Assembly: GCA_963801715.1 (NCBI GenBank)
Contig: CAWDGB010000010.1
Coordinates: 62,001-126,000, forward strand
Reading direction: 5' to 3'
DNA length: 64,000 nt
From: CAVVJA01 sp963801715
GTDB lineage: Bacteria > Actinomycetota > Actinomycetes > Mycobacteriales > Jatrophihabitantaceae
Position 1 is the stretch's first letter, and every line of letters begins with the position of its first letter. Below the pieces are notes generated by a model. That model made no database searches. It was not told the DNA's origin and was given only the letters and a program-made list of their open reading frames with translations. Below, one piece after another: positions 54,807 through 63,258 of this stretch. Both the position numbers and the translations under genes were made by a program.

Positions 54807-55571
54807 CTAGAACTGCACCCGGCTGACAAAGCCGCCGTCGACGACGAGGTTTACCGCGGTGCAGAAACTTGCCGCCGGGCTGGCCAAGAACGTCACCGCG
54901 CGAGCGACCTCTTCCGGACGCCCGAGGCGGCCGATCGGGATGCGGGCTCGGATGGACTCATAGAACTCTGGCCGGCTGCCGTGCAGTTGGTCCCAGGCGC
55001 CGTCCGGGAAGTCGATGGGCCCCGGGGAGACGGAATTGACGCGAATCCCCTTCGACGCGAGCGAATGCCCGAGACCGGACGCGTGTTGCAGAACGGCGGC
55101 CTTGAACGCGGCGTAGGAATTCGCAGACGTGGGTGGCAATGTGTCGAACGCTGAGGTAGTTCCGAGCGCAACGATGGCCGCCGCATCGGACTGTTCGAGG
55201 TGCGGCACCGCTGCCTCCACGAGCCGCACGAACGCCAGCAGGTCGGCGTGGTAGCTCGTTTGCCACTGGTCAGGACCCTTCAGTCCGCCAGCGGAGACGT
55301 TGGAGATCACCACGTCGAGTCCGGAGAGTTCGCGGGCCGCACTAGCGACGAAATCGGCGACCGCCTTCTCATCGGACACGTCCACGGCGGCCGTGACCAC
55401 CTTGCGGCCGCTCGCGCGCAAATCGTCGGCGAGCGCCTGAAGGGAATCGACTCCCCGAGCGCACAATGCGAGATCGCATCCTTCAGCCGCTAGTTGCTCC
55501 GCGATGGCCCGTCCGATTCCGCGGCTGGCGCCGGTCACCAATGCCTTGCGGCCGGTCAGTTGCAGATCCAT
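54807..55571 (-). CDS. short-chain dehydrogenase/reductase
   Basis: A 254-residue SDR: TGASRGIGRAIAEQLAAEG, VVISNVSAGG in place of NNAG, Ser in VALGTTSAFD, Tyr-Lys in SYAAFKAAVLQ (YxxxK intact), and NLVVDGGFVSRVQF at the end. Closely resembles the SDR at 24943 in the VSNVSA block and C-terminus, so the two are paralogues. Starts at ATG 55571, overlapping the end of the upstream ThuA gene by 16 bases. Sugar- or keto-acid oxidoreductase is a reasonable guess from context. Confidence 0.92.
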   Translation of the reverse strand: MDLQLTGRKALVTGASRGIGRAIAEQLAAEGCDLALCARGVDSLQALADDLRASGRKVVTAAVDVSDEKAVADFVASAARELSGLDVVISNVSAGGLKGPDQWQTSYHADLLAFVRLVEAAVPHLEQSDAAAIVALGTTSAFDTLPPTSANSYAAFKAAVLQHASGLGHSLASKGIRVNSVSPGPIDFPDGAWDQLHGSRPEFYESIRARIPIGRLGRPEEVARAVTFLASPAASFCTAVNLVVDGGFVSRVQF

Positions 55572-56427
55572 TCGTGCGTCCTCTCTCGGGATTGCGGGTT
55601 CGGGGCTGGTGCCCCTCGGTCAACCGCCCACGCGTGAGCGTCGGCTGTGCTCACCCACTCCAGGGCGTTGCCGACGAGTCGGCGGAAGGTCGGGTCGGCG
55701 AACGTCGGCGCGCCGTCGCCTGGTTGCACGTAGACGACTGGACTCCGGCCGGCCGACGTGGCCCAGGCGATCAGGTCGCTAGCCGGGGGATGCGTCCAAG
55801 GTGGGCCGGTCCGCGGCGTTCCGAGTACCTCGTGGAGCGTTTCGCGGAAGGGGCCATCCGGTGCGTCGGCGCGCACGAGCGGGACAAGATCCGCCTCGAA
55901 GACCGGGCAGCAGTACAGCTCGTCGGCCAGGGTGAAGTCCTCGACGCCGACGCACACCGGGTGGTGGCGCTGTCGACGACCCGGGCGGTGTATTCGGCGT
56001 ATCGGAACCCGGAGTCGGGCCAGGACCGGCCTCGTAGGTCGGCGGGAGCGTAGTGATATCGGCCGCCGAGCACCTCAGCCCAGGCCGGCCACCCGGGCCA
56101 GCCGGCGAGCGCGTGATGCAAGAACACGATTCCCTGGCCGGCCTCGAGCAGGTCGTGCAACCGCTCCGCCACCATCGGGTCTGGCCCGACGGGGCGAGGA
56201 GCCGTGCCTCGCTGCAGCATGAGGCCCGGCAGGTCGTGGCACAAGATCGCGTCGAACGTACCGCGGTGCTCCGGCCCGAACCACTGTTGCGCGACGGGCT
56301 GCACTGCATGCGCGAACGCCCAGGATCGCTCGCTGCAGATTGCCGCCAGCATGGCGTTGAAGGCGTTGAGATCGACTCGATGGCCGCCCGTCACGGCGAG
56401 TAGTCGGAACGGCCGACCGTCGCCCAT
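55556..56427 (-). CDS. ThuA-domain protein, frameshifted
   Basis: Second ThuA-like protein, 290 residues after restoring one missing base (apparently C) near 55955-55970 that changes DSATTRCAS to DSAHHPVCVGVEDFTLADELY. Blocks: RLLAVTGGHRVDLNAFNAML, AILCHDLPGLMLQRG, IVFLHHALAGWPGW, GGRYHYAPADLRG, then FTLADELYCCPVFEAD and VVYVQPGDGAPTFADP. ATG at 56427. The GGHRVD start matches the ThuA GGxxHD motif. First gene of a ThuA-SDR-ThuA operon on the minus strand. Confidence 0.85.
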
Positions 56428-56665
56428 CACGCGACCCAGCCGCAGCGGTCGTGCGCGACCGGGTGCGCGGACATTACGAGACGGGCAACCCGCACCGTCC
56501 CGGTCATGACCGCCGTGCGCTTCACGCACCTTCCTCGCCGGATGTCCACGCCGCCGATGGGGCTCGTGGAGGGTTCGGTAGTTTGTGGAGGCAGCCTAGT
56601 CTTACCTCCTATTGCCAAGTACGGTAACTGACGCGGAACTCCACGCCTGCGGATGCGGAGCAGTG

Positions 56666-57667
56666 ATGACGAAGACGCCCGTCAAAGATGATCCGGTGAC
56701 CGCCGTGCCGCCCGAGGTGCTGCGTGACCTGCATAGGCGGATGGTGCGGATCCGGCTGTTCGAGGAGGAGGCCGGCAAGCTCATGGAGGGCGGCCGGATG
56801 CCAGGCTTTCTTCACTTATATGTGGGGCAGGAGGCAGTTGCGGCTGGTGTCATGGCAACCCTGCGTCCCGACGATGTGATCACCTCGACGCACCGCGGGC
56901 ACGGGCATGCCGTGGCCAAGGGTGCCGACCTCCGCTTCATGTACGCCGAGTTGTTCGGAAAGACGACGGGTTACTGCAAAGGTCGCGGCGGGAGTATGCA
57001 CATCAACGACCTGAGCATCGGCATGCTGGGCGCCAACGGCATCGTCGGCGGCGGAATCCCGCACGCCGTCGGCGCGGCATACGCGGCGGTATACAAAGGC
57101 CGCGACTCGGTTGCCGTGCCGTTCTTCGGTGATGGCGCGACGAACATCGGCGCGTTCCACGAATCCGCCAATCTGGCCGCCGTGCTGCGATTGCCTGTCG
57201 TCTTCGTGTGCGAGAACAACGGCTACGCCGAGTTCACGCCGCAGGAGCGACACATGTTGCTGAAGGATGTCGCGGACCGGGCGGCGGCGTACGGGATGCC
57301 CAGTGAAATCGTCGACGGGATGGACGCCGTCGCGGTCTACCAGGCCGCTGGCCGGCTCGTGGAGCGAGCTAGAGCCGGTGAGGGACCTTCGTTCCTCGAG
57401 GCGAAGACATATCGCTATTACGACCATCAAGGAGTCAAGGGTCTGCGCATCCCCTACCGGACGCAGGAAGAGATCGACACTTGGCTTGAGCGGGATGCGA
57501 TCTCCGCACTCGAGCAGCGGCTCACGGCCGCTGACGTGGTTCCGGCGGACGAGCTGGCTCAGGTCTGGACGGACACTCGCGAGGAGATCGCGGCCGCGAT
57601 CAGCTATGGCGAGAACAGCCCTGACCCCGATCCCGCCGACCTACTCGACAACGTCTACACGGTCTGA
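56666..57667 (+). CDS. TPP-dependent acetoin-dehydrogenase-type E1 alpha subunit
   Basis: A 333-residue thiamine-diphosphate dehydrogenase subunit. TPP-binding motif is GDG at 155-157 with the following ...NIGAFHESANLAAVL and the second asparagine in CENN. Blocks LYVGQEAVAAGVMATL, STHRGHGHAVAKGADLRFMYAELFGK and RGGSMHINDLSIGMLGANGIVGGG are those of acetoin dehydrogenase E1 (AcoA). ATG 56666 with GCGGAGCAGTG upstream. First gene of a six-gene run ending at 63161. Decarboxylation of a 2-oxo acid or C-C cleavage of acetoin are both compatible. Confidence 0.92.
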   Translation: MTKTPVKDDPVTAVPPEVLRDLHRRMVRIRLFEEEAGKLMEGGRMPGFLHLYVGQEAVAAGVMATLRPDDVITSTHRGHGHAVAKGADLRFMYAELFGKTTGYCKGRGGSMHINDLSIGMLGANGIVGGGIPHAVGAAYAAVYKGRDSVAVPFFGDGATNIGAFHESANLAAVLRLPVVFVCENNGYAEFTPQERHMLLKDVADRAAAYGMPSEIVDGMDAVAVYQAAGRLVERARAGEGPSFLEAKTYRYYDHQGVKGLRIPYRTQEEIDTWLERDAISALEQRLTAADVVPADELAQVWTDTREEIAAAISYGENSPDPDPADLLDNVYTV

Positions 57668-57674
57668 GGACGTC

Positions 57675-58661
57675 ATGCGCGAGATCACCTATGTCAAGGC
57701 ATTTACCGAGTCGCTGATGCAGCTGATGGCCGAGGACGACGACGTGATCGTGATCGGGGAGGATGTCGCGCACTATGGCGGCGTCTTCCACGCCTTCGAC
57801 GGCCTATGGAAGACCTACGGGGAGCGGCGGGTCATCGACACGCCCATTTCCGAGATGGGGTTCATCGGAATGGGCGTCGGCGCCGCCGCTCGTGGGCTGC
57901 GGCCGGTCTGCGATCTGATGTTCTTCGACTTCATCGGCGTATGTCTCGACCAGCTGTACAACCAGGCGGCGAAGTTGAAGTTCATGTTCGGCGGGGACGT
58001 GTCGGTTCCACTTACGCTCACAACGGCCGGTGGGGCGGGACTGTCGGCCGGACCGCAACACAGTCAGAGTCTTGAGGCCTGGCTGGCCCACGTGCCCGGC
58101 CTCAAGGTCGCGCTGCCGTCGTCACCGCACGACGTCAAGGGCCTCATGGTCGCAGCTGTCCGAGACGACAATCCGACGGTCGTAGTGCTGAACAAGCGCA
58201 TGTTGGGCACGAAAGGACCCGTCCCCGAGGAGATCTACGAGATCCCGCTCGGCCACGCGAACGTGATGCGCTCCGGCACGGACGTGACGATCATCGCCGT
58301 CGGTCGCATGGCCTCAGAGGCGATGGTGGCGGCCTCGCGGCTCGCGGAGGCCGGCATCGAGGCCGAGGTCATCGACGTACGCACAGTCCAGCCGCTCGAT
58401 AGCGCGACGATCCTCGACTCGGTGCGCCGAACGAACCGGGCGATCGTAGTCCACGAAGCGGTCACGTTCGGCGGGATCGGAGCGGAGATCTCTTCACAGA
58501 TCCAGGAAGAGGCATTCGACTACCTCGATGCGCCGGTGCTGCGCATCGGCGCGCCGTTCTCACCGGTCCCGTTCAGCCCGGTTCTGGAGCGGGCCTACAT
58601 CCCCGACAGCAATCGGATCGCGAACGGAGCTCATCGCCTGCTCGAGCGTGCGGGGGCCTGA
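57675..58661 (+). CDS. TPP-dependent acetoin-dehydrogenase-type E1 beta subunit
   Basis: A 328-residue E1 beta subunit: REITYVKAFTESLMQLMAEDD, VIVIGEDVAHYGGVFHAFDGL, DTPISEMGFIGMGVGAAARGLRPV, QNAAKLKFMFGG-like QAAKLKFMFGGDVSVPLTL, then VALPSSPHDVKGLMVAAVRDDNP and EAVTFGGIGAEISSQIQE. Begins seven bases after E1 alpha, so translation is coupled. Pairs with E1 alpha to form the heterotetrameric TPP site; loads the acyl group on the lipoyl domain of the E2 encoded next. Confidence 0.95.
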   Translation: MREITYVKAFTESLMQLMAEDDDVIVIGEDVAHYGGVFHAFDGLWKTYGERRVIDTPISEMGFIGMGVGAAARGLRPVCDLMFFDFIGVCLDQLYNQAAKLKFMFGGDVSVPLTLTTAGGAGLSAGPQHSQSLEAWLAHVPGLKVALPSSPHDVKGLMVAAVRDDNPTVVVLNKRMLGTKGPVPEEIYEIPLGHANVMRSGTDVTIIAVGRMASEAMVAASRLAEAGIEAEVIDVRTVQPLDSATILDSVRRTNRAIVVHEAVTFGGIGAEISSQIQEEAFDYLDAPVLRIGAPFSPVPFSPVLERAYIPDSNRIANGAHRLLERAGA

Positions 58662-58662
58662 C

Positions 58663-60015
58663 ATGGCCATCGAGGTGCTGCTCCCGAAGCTCGGCTTGAC
58701 GATGGAGAGCGGGCTGATCGAAGAGTGGCTAGTGAGTGCTGGCACCCTGGTCCAGCCCGGTGAGCCGTTGATGCGGCTGGCCACCGACAAGGTCGAAGTC
58801 GACGTGGAAGCCGAAGCTGAGGGCCTGTTCCATCCTGCGGTGGCGCAGGGTTCGGAGCTTCCGCCCGGTGCATTGGTCGGATGGCTGCTCGCGGAGGGTG
58901 AGGCGGTGCCCGCGACGGAGGCCGCCGCGCCGGCGGCGCCAACGGCAGCGCCGCAGGCCGCAGAGACGGTGGTCGCCGCAGAGCCCGGCGCGCTGACGCC
59001 ACCAATCCAAACGGGCCGCCAGTTCGTGTCACCCAATGCCCGGCGAGTGGCTGGTGAGCGCGCCGTCGATGTGACTCAACTGCGTGGCACCGGCCCGGGT
59101 GGCCGTGTCATTACCGCGGACGTCATCGACGCTCTGGAGCAACCAGCGGTTGCCGCACCCGCTGCCGGGGCGGGGCGGGGCGGCGTCGTCTCGCCGTTGG
59201 TGCGCCGTGACGCCGTTGCTGCCGGTGTAGATCTCGGCTCGGTGCCGGCTGGCCCGGGCGGCAAGATCCGTCGTGCGGACGTAACCGCTGCCGCAGCGAG
59301 ACAGGGCGCGCCCGAGTACGGCCGGCCAGGGCAAGTGATCCCGCTGACCGGCATGCGCGGCGTAATCGCGTCGCGGATGCATGCAAGCCTGCAGGAGATG
59401 GCCCAGCTCACGCTGGGGACGGATGCCACGATGGATGCCGCGGTCGACCTGCGGGCTCGGCTCAAAGAACAGTGGTCGGCGGCCGGTATCGCGGTGCCCA
59501 CGATCACCGACTTCATCGTGCGGGCCGCGGCCCTGGCGCTGGTCAGGCATCCGCGATTGAACGCGTCGGTGCAGGAGCAGAGCATCTTTGTCCAGTCCGA
59601 CATCAACGTCGGAATAGCGGTTGCGCTGGACGAGGGCTTGATCGTCCCAGTCGTGAAGAACGCGGATCTGCTGCCACTGTCGGGCATCGCTGCTGAGACG
59701 AAGCGGCTGGCGGCCGGTGCGCGCACCGGGAAGCTGGCCTTGCCCGATCTCGAGGGCGGCACGTTCACGGTGAGCACTCTCGGCAGCTACGGCATCGACT
59801 TCTTCACACCGGTGATCACGCCAGGACAAGTCGCGATCCTCGGTGTCGGCCGGCTGCGCGACTCCGTTCGTTGGGACGGGGCAACACCGGTACGCACGCA
59901 GGTGTTGACGCTCAGCCTGACGTTCGACCACCGCGCCGTGGACGGGGCGCCGGCCGCCGACTATCTTCGCGCCGTTGTCGATCAACTGCAGAATCCGCTG
60001 TCTCTGCTGGCCTGA
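58663..60015 (+). CDS. dihydrolipoamide acyltransferase E2 with two E3-binding domains
   Basis: A 450-residue E2. Domain order: lipoyl domain 1-80 (ATDKVEVDVEAE, lipoylated K43), Ala/Pro linker, two peripheral subunit-binding domains (122-157, SPNARRVAGERAVDVTQLRG-type; 177-210, SPLVRRDAVAAGVDLGSVPA-type), linker and catalytic domain from about 220 with the HRAVDGAPAADYL block (H423, D427). Two PSBDs in tandem are unusual; one is standard. Starts one base after the E1 beta stop region. E3 is not encoded in the window. Confidence 0.93.
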   Translation: MAIEVLLPKLGLTMESGLIEEWLVSAGTLVQPGEPLMRLATDKVEVDVEAEAEGLFHPAVAQGSELPPGALVGWLLAEGEAVPATEAAAPAAPTAAPQAAETVVAAEPGALTPPIQTGRQFVSPNARRVAGERAVDVTQLRGTGPGGRVITADVIDALEQPAVAAPAAGAGRGGVVSPLVRRDAVAAGVDLGSVPAGPGGKIRRADVTAAAARQGAPEYGRPGQVIPLTGMRGVIASRMHASLQEMAQLTLGTDATMDAAVDLRARLKEQWSAAGIAVPTITDFIVRAAALALVRHPRLNASVQEQSIFVQSDINVGIAVALDEGLIVPVVKNADLLPLSGIAAETKRLAAGARTGKLALPDLEGGTFTVSTLGSYGIDFFTPVITPGQVAILGVGRLRDSVRWDGATPVRTQVLTLSLTFDHRAVDGAPAADYLRAVVDQLQNPLSLLA

Positions 60016-60045
60016 TCTGCCCGCTCGGACCACGAGGAGGAACCC

Positions 60046-61077
60046 GTGCGTGCACTGCAGCTCAAGCGATTCCAATCCGATCCGGAGCTGCTCGACCTGC
60101 CCGACCCCAAGCCCGGCCCAGGCCAGGTCGTCATCAAGGTCGGTGGTGCTGGGCTGTGCCACTCCGACCTGCATGTCATGCACGAGTTCCAGGAGGGCAT
60201 GGCGCCGTGGGGGCCACCATTCGTGATGGGCCACGAGAACGCCGGCTGGGTACAGGAAGTCGGTCCTGGTGTGCGCGGTGTCGAGGAAGGCCTGCCGGTC
60301 GCCGTCTACGGCCTGTACGGCTGCGGCCGATGCAAACCCTGCGCGGCCGGCGCCGAGAACTTCTGCGTCCGCGGCATGGAGGGCCCGCCGGGCATCGGGT
60401 TCGGCCTCGATGGTGGGTTGGCCGAGTACCTGCTGGTACACGATCCGCGGCGTCTCGTACCGATCGGTGACCTGGATCCGGTGATCGCAGCGCCGCTCAC
60501 CGATGCCGGGCTTACGCCATATCGCGCCGTAAAGCGAGTGCTGCCGAAGCTGACGCCGGACTCATCGGTGGTCGTCATCGGCGTTGGCGGCCTTGGGCAT
60601 CTCGCGGTCCAGATCCTCGAGGCGCTGTCGGTTGCGAAGGTCATCGCGGTGGACGCGCGTAAGTCGGCGCTCGACCTGGCGATGGAGGGCGGCGCGGAGG
60701 CCGCCGTTGCCGCCGGCGACGAGGCCGCATCGGCCGTTCTTGATGCAGCCGGTGGCAAGGCGGATGTCGTGCTGGATTTCGTCGGAGCCGCGCCGACGAT
60801 CAGCCTGGGCGCCGCGGTCGTCGGTCCAGCGGGTGACTTGGTAATCGTCGGTGCTGCGGCCGGCAACTACACGTGGAACTTCTACGCGCTGCCGTACGAG
60901 GTGAACTTGACGACGTCCTTCTGGGGGACGCTGCCAGAGCTGCACGAGGTCATCGCGTTGGCCCAGCGCGGGCTGATCACTCCGCACATCCAACGATTCC
61001 CACTCGACCAGGGGGTGCATGCGTATCAGCTGATGGAGAAGGGCCAGCTGTCCGGTCGCGCCGTGGTCGTGCCTTGA
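60046..61077 (+). CDS. zinc-dependent alcohol dehydrogenase
   Basis: A 343-residue medium-chain dehydrogenase with both zinc sites: catalytic C38, H63 and E64 (GLCHSDLHVMH, MGHENAGW) and structural C93, C96, C99, C107 (GCGRCKPCAAGAENFC). The Rossmann loop VVVIGVGGLGHLAVQILEALS is NAD(P)-binding. Oxidises a secondary or primary alcohol, such as 2,3-butanediol-like or aryl carbinols. It is 30 bases after E2 and co-directional; its position in the operon suggests it feeds the 2-oxo acid dehydrogenase or regenerates a cofactor. ATG 60046 with gaggagg upstream. Confidence 0.92.
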   Translation: MRALQLKRFQSDPELLDLPDPKPGPGQVVIKVGGAGLCHSDLHVMHEFQEGMAPWGPPFVMGHENAGWVQEVGPGVRGVEEGLPVAVYGLYGCGRCKPCAAGAENFCVRGMEGPPGIGFGLDGGLAEYLLVHDPRRLVPIGDLDPVIAAPLTDAGLTPYRAVKRVLPKLTPDSSVVVIGVGGLGHLAVQILEALSVAKVIAVDARKSALDLAMEGGAEAAVAAGDEAASAVLDAAGGKADVVLDFVGAAPTISLGAAVVGPAGDLVIVGAAAGNYTWNFYALPYEVNLTTSFWGTLPELHEVIALAQRGLITPHIQRFPLDQGVHAYQLMEKGQLSGRAVVVP

Positions 61078-61099
61078 GCAGCCGGCGCCGGAGCACACA

Positions 61100-62095
61100 A
61101 TGACGTTAGGCGACGCGCCTACCACCGCAATGTCGACGGTGTTCTCCGAACGCCGAGCCGACCTCGTCGTGACTGCCCGCAACATGCGAGCGGATGGCGT
61201 TATCACGCTGAGCCTCGCCGACCCGACCGGAGCGAAGCTGCCGGCCTGGACACCCGGGGCGCACATCGACGTGCTGCTGGACGACACGGTGGTGCGGCAG
61301 TACTCGCTGTGCGGTTCGCCGGGTGATCAACACAGCTGGCGGATCGGCGTGCTGCTTGATCCTGGCGGGCGTGGCGGCTCCCGGCGGGTACACGAGATGA
61401 TGAACGTGGGCGACGCCGTCGCCATTCGTGGCCCGCGCAACCACTTTCCACTTCTCGCCGCTGATCGTTACGTGTTCATAGCCGGTGGGATCGGCATCAC
61501 GCCTATCCTGCCGATGCTCGAAGCGGCGACCGATGCCGGGGCCGACTGGCAGCTGTATTACGGCGGCCGCAGCCGAGAGTCCATGGCGTTCGTCGGGGAG
61601 CTTGCGCAATACGGCGACCGGGTGACACTGTGGCCGGACGACACGCGCGGCCTGTTGCCGTTGGACGAGATCCTGGCATCCCCGTCGGAAGGCGTGCTGA
61701 TCTACTGCTGCGGGCCGGAAGGATTGCTCACCGCCACCGAGCGGCATTGCGCGGCGTGGCCGCCCGGCGCGCTTCACGTGGAGCGGTTCGCCGCCAAGCC
61801 ACAGCCTGAGGCGGCGGCCGGGGGAGACTCCGCGTTCGAGGTGTCGTGCCAGCGCTCGGGCGTTACGGTCACGGTCCCGCCCGGCAAGTCGATCATCGAA
61901 GTGCTCGAGGAGAACGGCGTGAGCGTGCTCTCATCGTGTCTCGAAGGCGTCTGCGGCACCTGCGAGACCGCGGTGCTGTCCGGAACGCCCGACCATCGTG
62001 ACTCGCTGCTCACCCAGGAGGAGCGCGAGGCCAACGAGTACATGATGATCTGCGTGGGCCGGGCACTGTCTGATCGATTGGAGCTCGACCTGTGA
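61100..62095 (+). CDS. VanB-like oxygenase reductase (FMN/NAD/[2Fe-2S])
   Basis: A 331-residue phthalate-dioxygenase-reductase type electron transfer protein. Domains: FMN-binding barrel (RQYSLCGSPGDQHSWRIGV), NAD domain (YVFIAGGIGITPILPML, YCCGPEGLLTATE), and C-terminal plant-type ferredoxin (LSSCLEGVCGTCETAV, then MMICVGRA) with the CX4CX2C...C ligands. Passes electrons from NADH to the Rieske oxygenase encoded 22 bases downstream. ATG 61100 with ggag; an ATG at 61130 is possible. Together they match vanillate demethylase-type pairs. Confidence 0.92.
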   Translation: MTLGDAPTTAMSTVFSERRADLVVTARNMRADGVITLSLADPTGAKLPAWTPGAHIDVLLDDTVVRQYSLCGSPGDQHSWRIGVLLDPGGRGGSRRVHEMMNVGDAVAIRGPRNHFPLLAADRYVFIAGGIGITPILPMLEAATDAGADWQLYYGGRSRESMAFVGELAQYGDRVTLWPDDTRGLLPLDEILASPSEGVLIYCCGPEGLLTATERHCAAWPPGALHVERFAAKPQPEAAAGGDSAFEVSCQRSGVTVTVPPGKSIIEVLEENGVSVLSSCLEGVCGTCETAVLSGTPDHRDSLLTQEEREANEYMMICVGRALSDRLELDL

Positions 62096-62117
62096 ACGGC
62101 TCGGGAAACGGTGTGCG

Positions 62118-63161
62118 GTGAAGGCATCGCTTGGACGGGAGAACTACCCGCTCAACTGTTGGTATGTCGCGGCGACCAGCGACGAGGTAGCTGCGTCGCT
62201 TCTTGCGAGACAGCTGCTCGATCGGCGAGTGGTCCTGTTCCGGCAGTCCACCGGCGAGATCGCCGCCCTCGACGACCGGTGCGCGCACCGCGCAGTACCG
62301 CTCTCGATGGGTTCGCTCGTCGACGATCAGGTCGTGTGCGCCTATCACGGCTTTACCTATGCGTCGACCGGCGCTTGCGTGCGGGTGCCGTCCCAGACGC
62401 ATGTCCCGTACGGCGCCCGGGTACGCAGCTACCCGGTTCGCGAGCAGCCTCCGTTCGTCTGGGTGTGGTTGGGGAATGTCGCCCGGAGCAGGAGCGTCGA
62501 GCCGCCCGATGTACCGGAGCTGCGGGAGTCGGGCTGGACGACGCTGGGCGGATCGCTGCAGATGGCCGCCAACTACATGCTGCTGCACGACAACGCGCTC
62601 GACCGCACCCATTTCCCGTATGTCCACCCGCACCGGATCCATCGCGGCTACGTTGAGGACCCGCCTCCGCTTCGGATCGAGGTCGCCGAGACAACGGTGT
62701 CCTACACCCGCACCTTCGCCCCGGCTCCGTTGGCCGATTGGCAGCACGAGGCGACCGGGTTGGCTGCGGATCGCACGTACACCCAGCGAGAGACAGGCAC
62801 GTTTGTGTCACCGGCGCTGCACGTCGACGAGATGGACATTCTTGGTCCGGAAGGGGATTCGCACGTCTTCCGCGGCATGTTCATCCGGGCCTTCACGCCG
62901 ATCGATCCCGCGCACACGATGATCATTTGGCGGGCCGCGCGCAACTACGCCCTCGACGATGAGTCGGTCACCGAACGGTTGCGCGAGGTCTATGAAGGCA
63001 CGATGGTCGAAGATCGACCGCTACTGGAGACGATCCAGGCCACGGCGCCGGATTCCATCGGCAGTGGCGTCAGCGCGGCGGCGGATGCCGCGGCGATTCG
63101 TGCCTACCAGATCGTCGACGCCTTGCTCTCCGAGGAGCGCGTACGGTCCAGCACCCGCTGA
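62118..63161 (+). CDS. VanA-like Rieske oxygenase, catalytic subunit
   Basis: A 347-residue single-component Rieske oxygenase. Rieske ligands C55-x-H57 and C74-x2-H77 (DDRCAHRAVPLSMG, VCAYHGFTYAS). The mononuclear iron domain is preceded by MAANYMLLHDNALDRTHFPYVHPHRI, where Asp-x-x-His...His give the facial triad. Belongs with vanillate/aromatic O-demethylases and related hydroxylases. GTG start at 62118. Convergent with the TIM-barrel gene at 63259 across repeat copy C. Substrate unknown; an aryl methyl ether or similar is likely. Confidence 0.93.
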   Translation: MKASLGRENYPLNCWYVAATSDEVAASLLARQLLDRRVVLFRQSTGEIAALDDRCAHRAVPLSMGSLVDDQVVCAYHGFTYASTGACVRVPSQTHVPYGARVRSYPVREQPPFVWVWLGNVARSRSVEPPDVPELRESGWTTLGGSLQMAANYMLLHDNALDRTHFPYVHPHRIHRGYVEDPPPLRIEVAETTVSYTRTFAPAPLADWQHEATGLAADRTYTQRETGTFVSPALHVDEMDILGPEGDSHVFRGMFIRAFTPIDPAHTMIIWRAARNYALDDESVTERLREVYEGTMVEDRPLLETIQATAPDSIGSGVSAAADAAAIRAYQIVDALLSEERVRSSTR

Positions 63162-63196
63162 CCACTCCCGCCCGGTGCGCTCCCGGTCAGGGGCGA

Positions 63197-63241
63197 TGAT
63201 CTTGGACTTACAGTCGCCTGAGGGCATTAAGTCTAAGATCA
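63197..63241 (+). repeat. 45-bp palindromic repeat, copy C
   Basis: TGATCTTGGACTTA (63197-63210) and the near-complementary TAAGTCTAAGATCA (63228-63241; one G-T pair) around a 17-base loop with GGCATT. It lies between the 3' ends of the Rieske oxygenase and the convergent TIM-barrel gene. Agrees with copy B at 37 of 45 positions. Confidence 0.72.
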
Positions 63242-63258
63242 CGAAGGAGTCTCTGGGC

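Noticed and set aside
14143..55970. Programmed ribosomal frameshifting to explain the breaks
   Set aside because: No common slippery sequence or downstream structure, both +1 and -1 directions occur, and the affected families do not use frameshifting.
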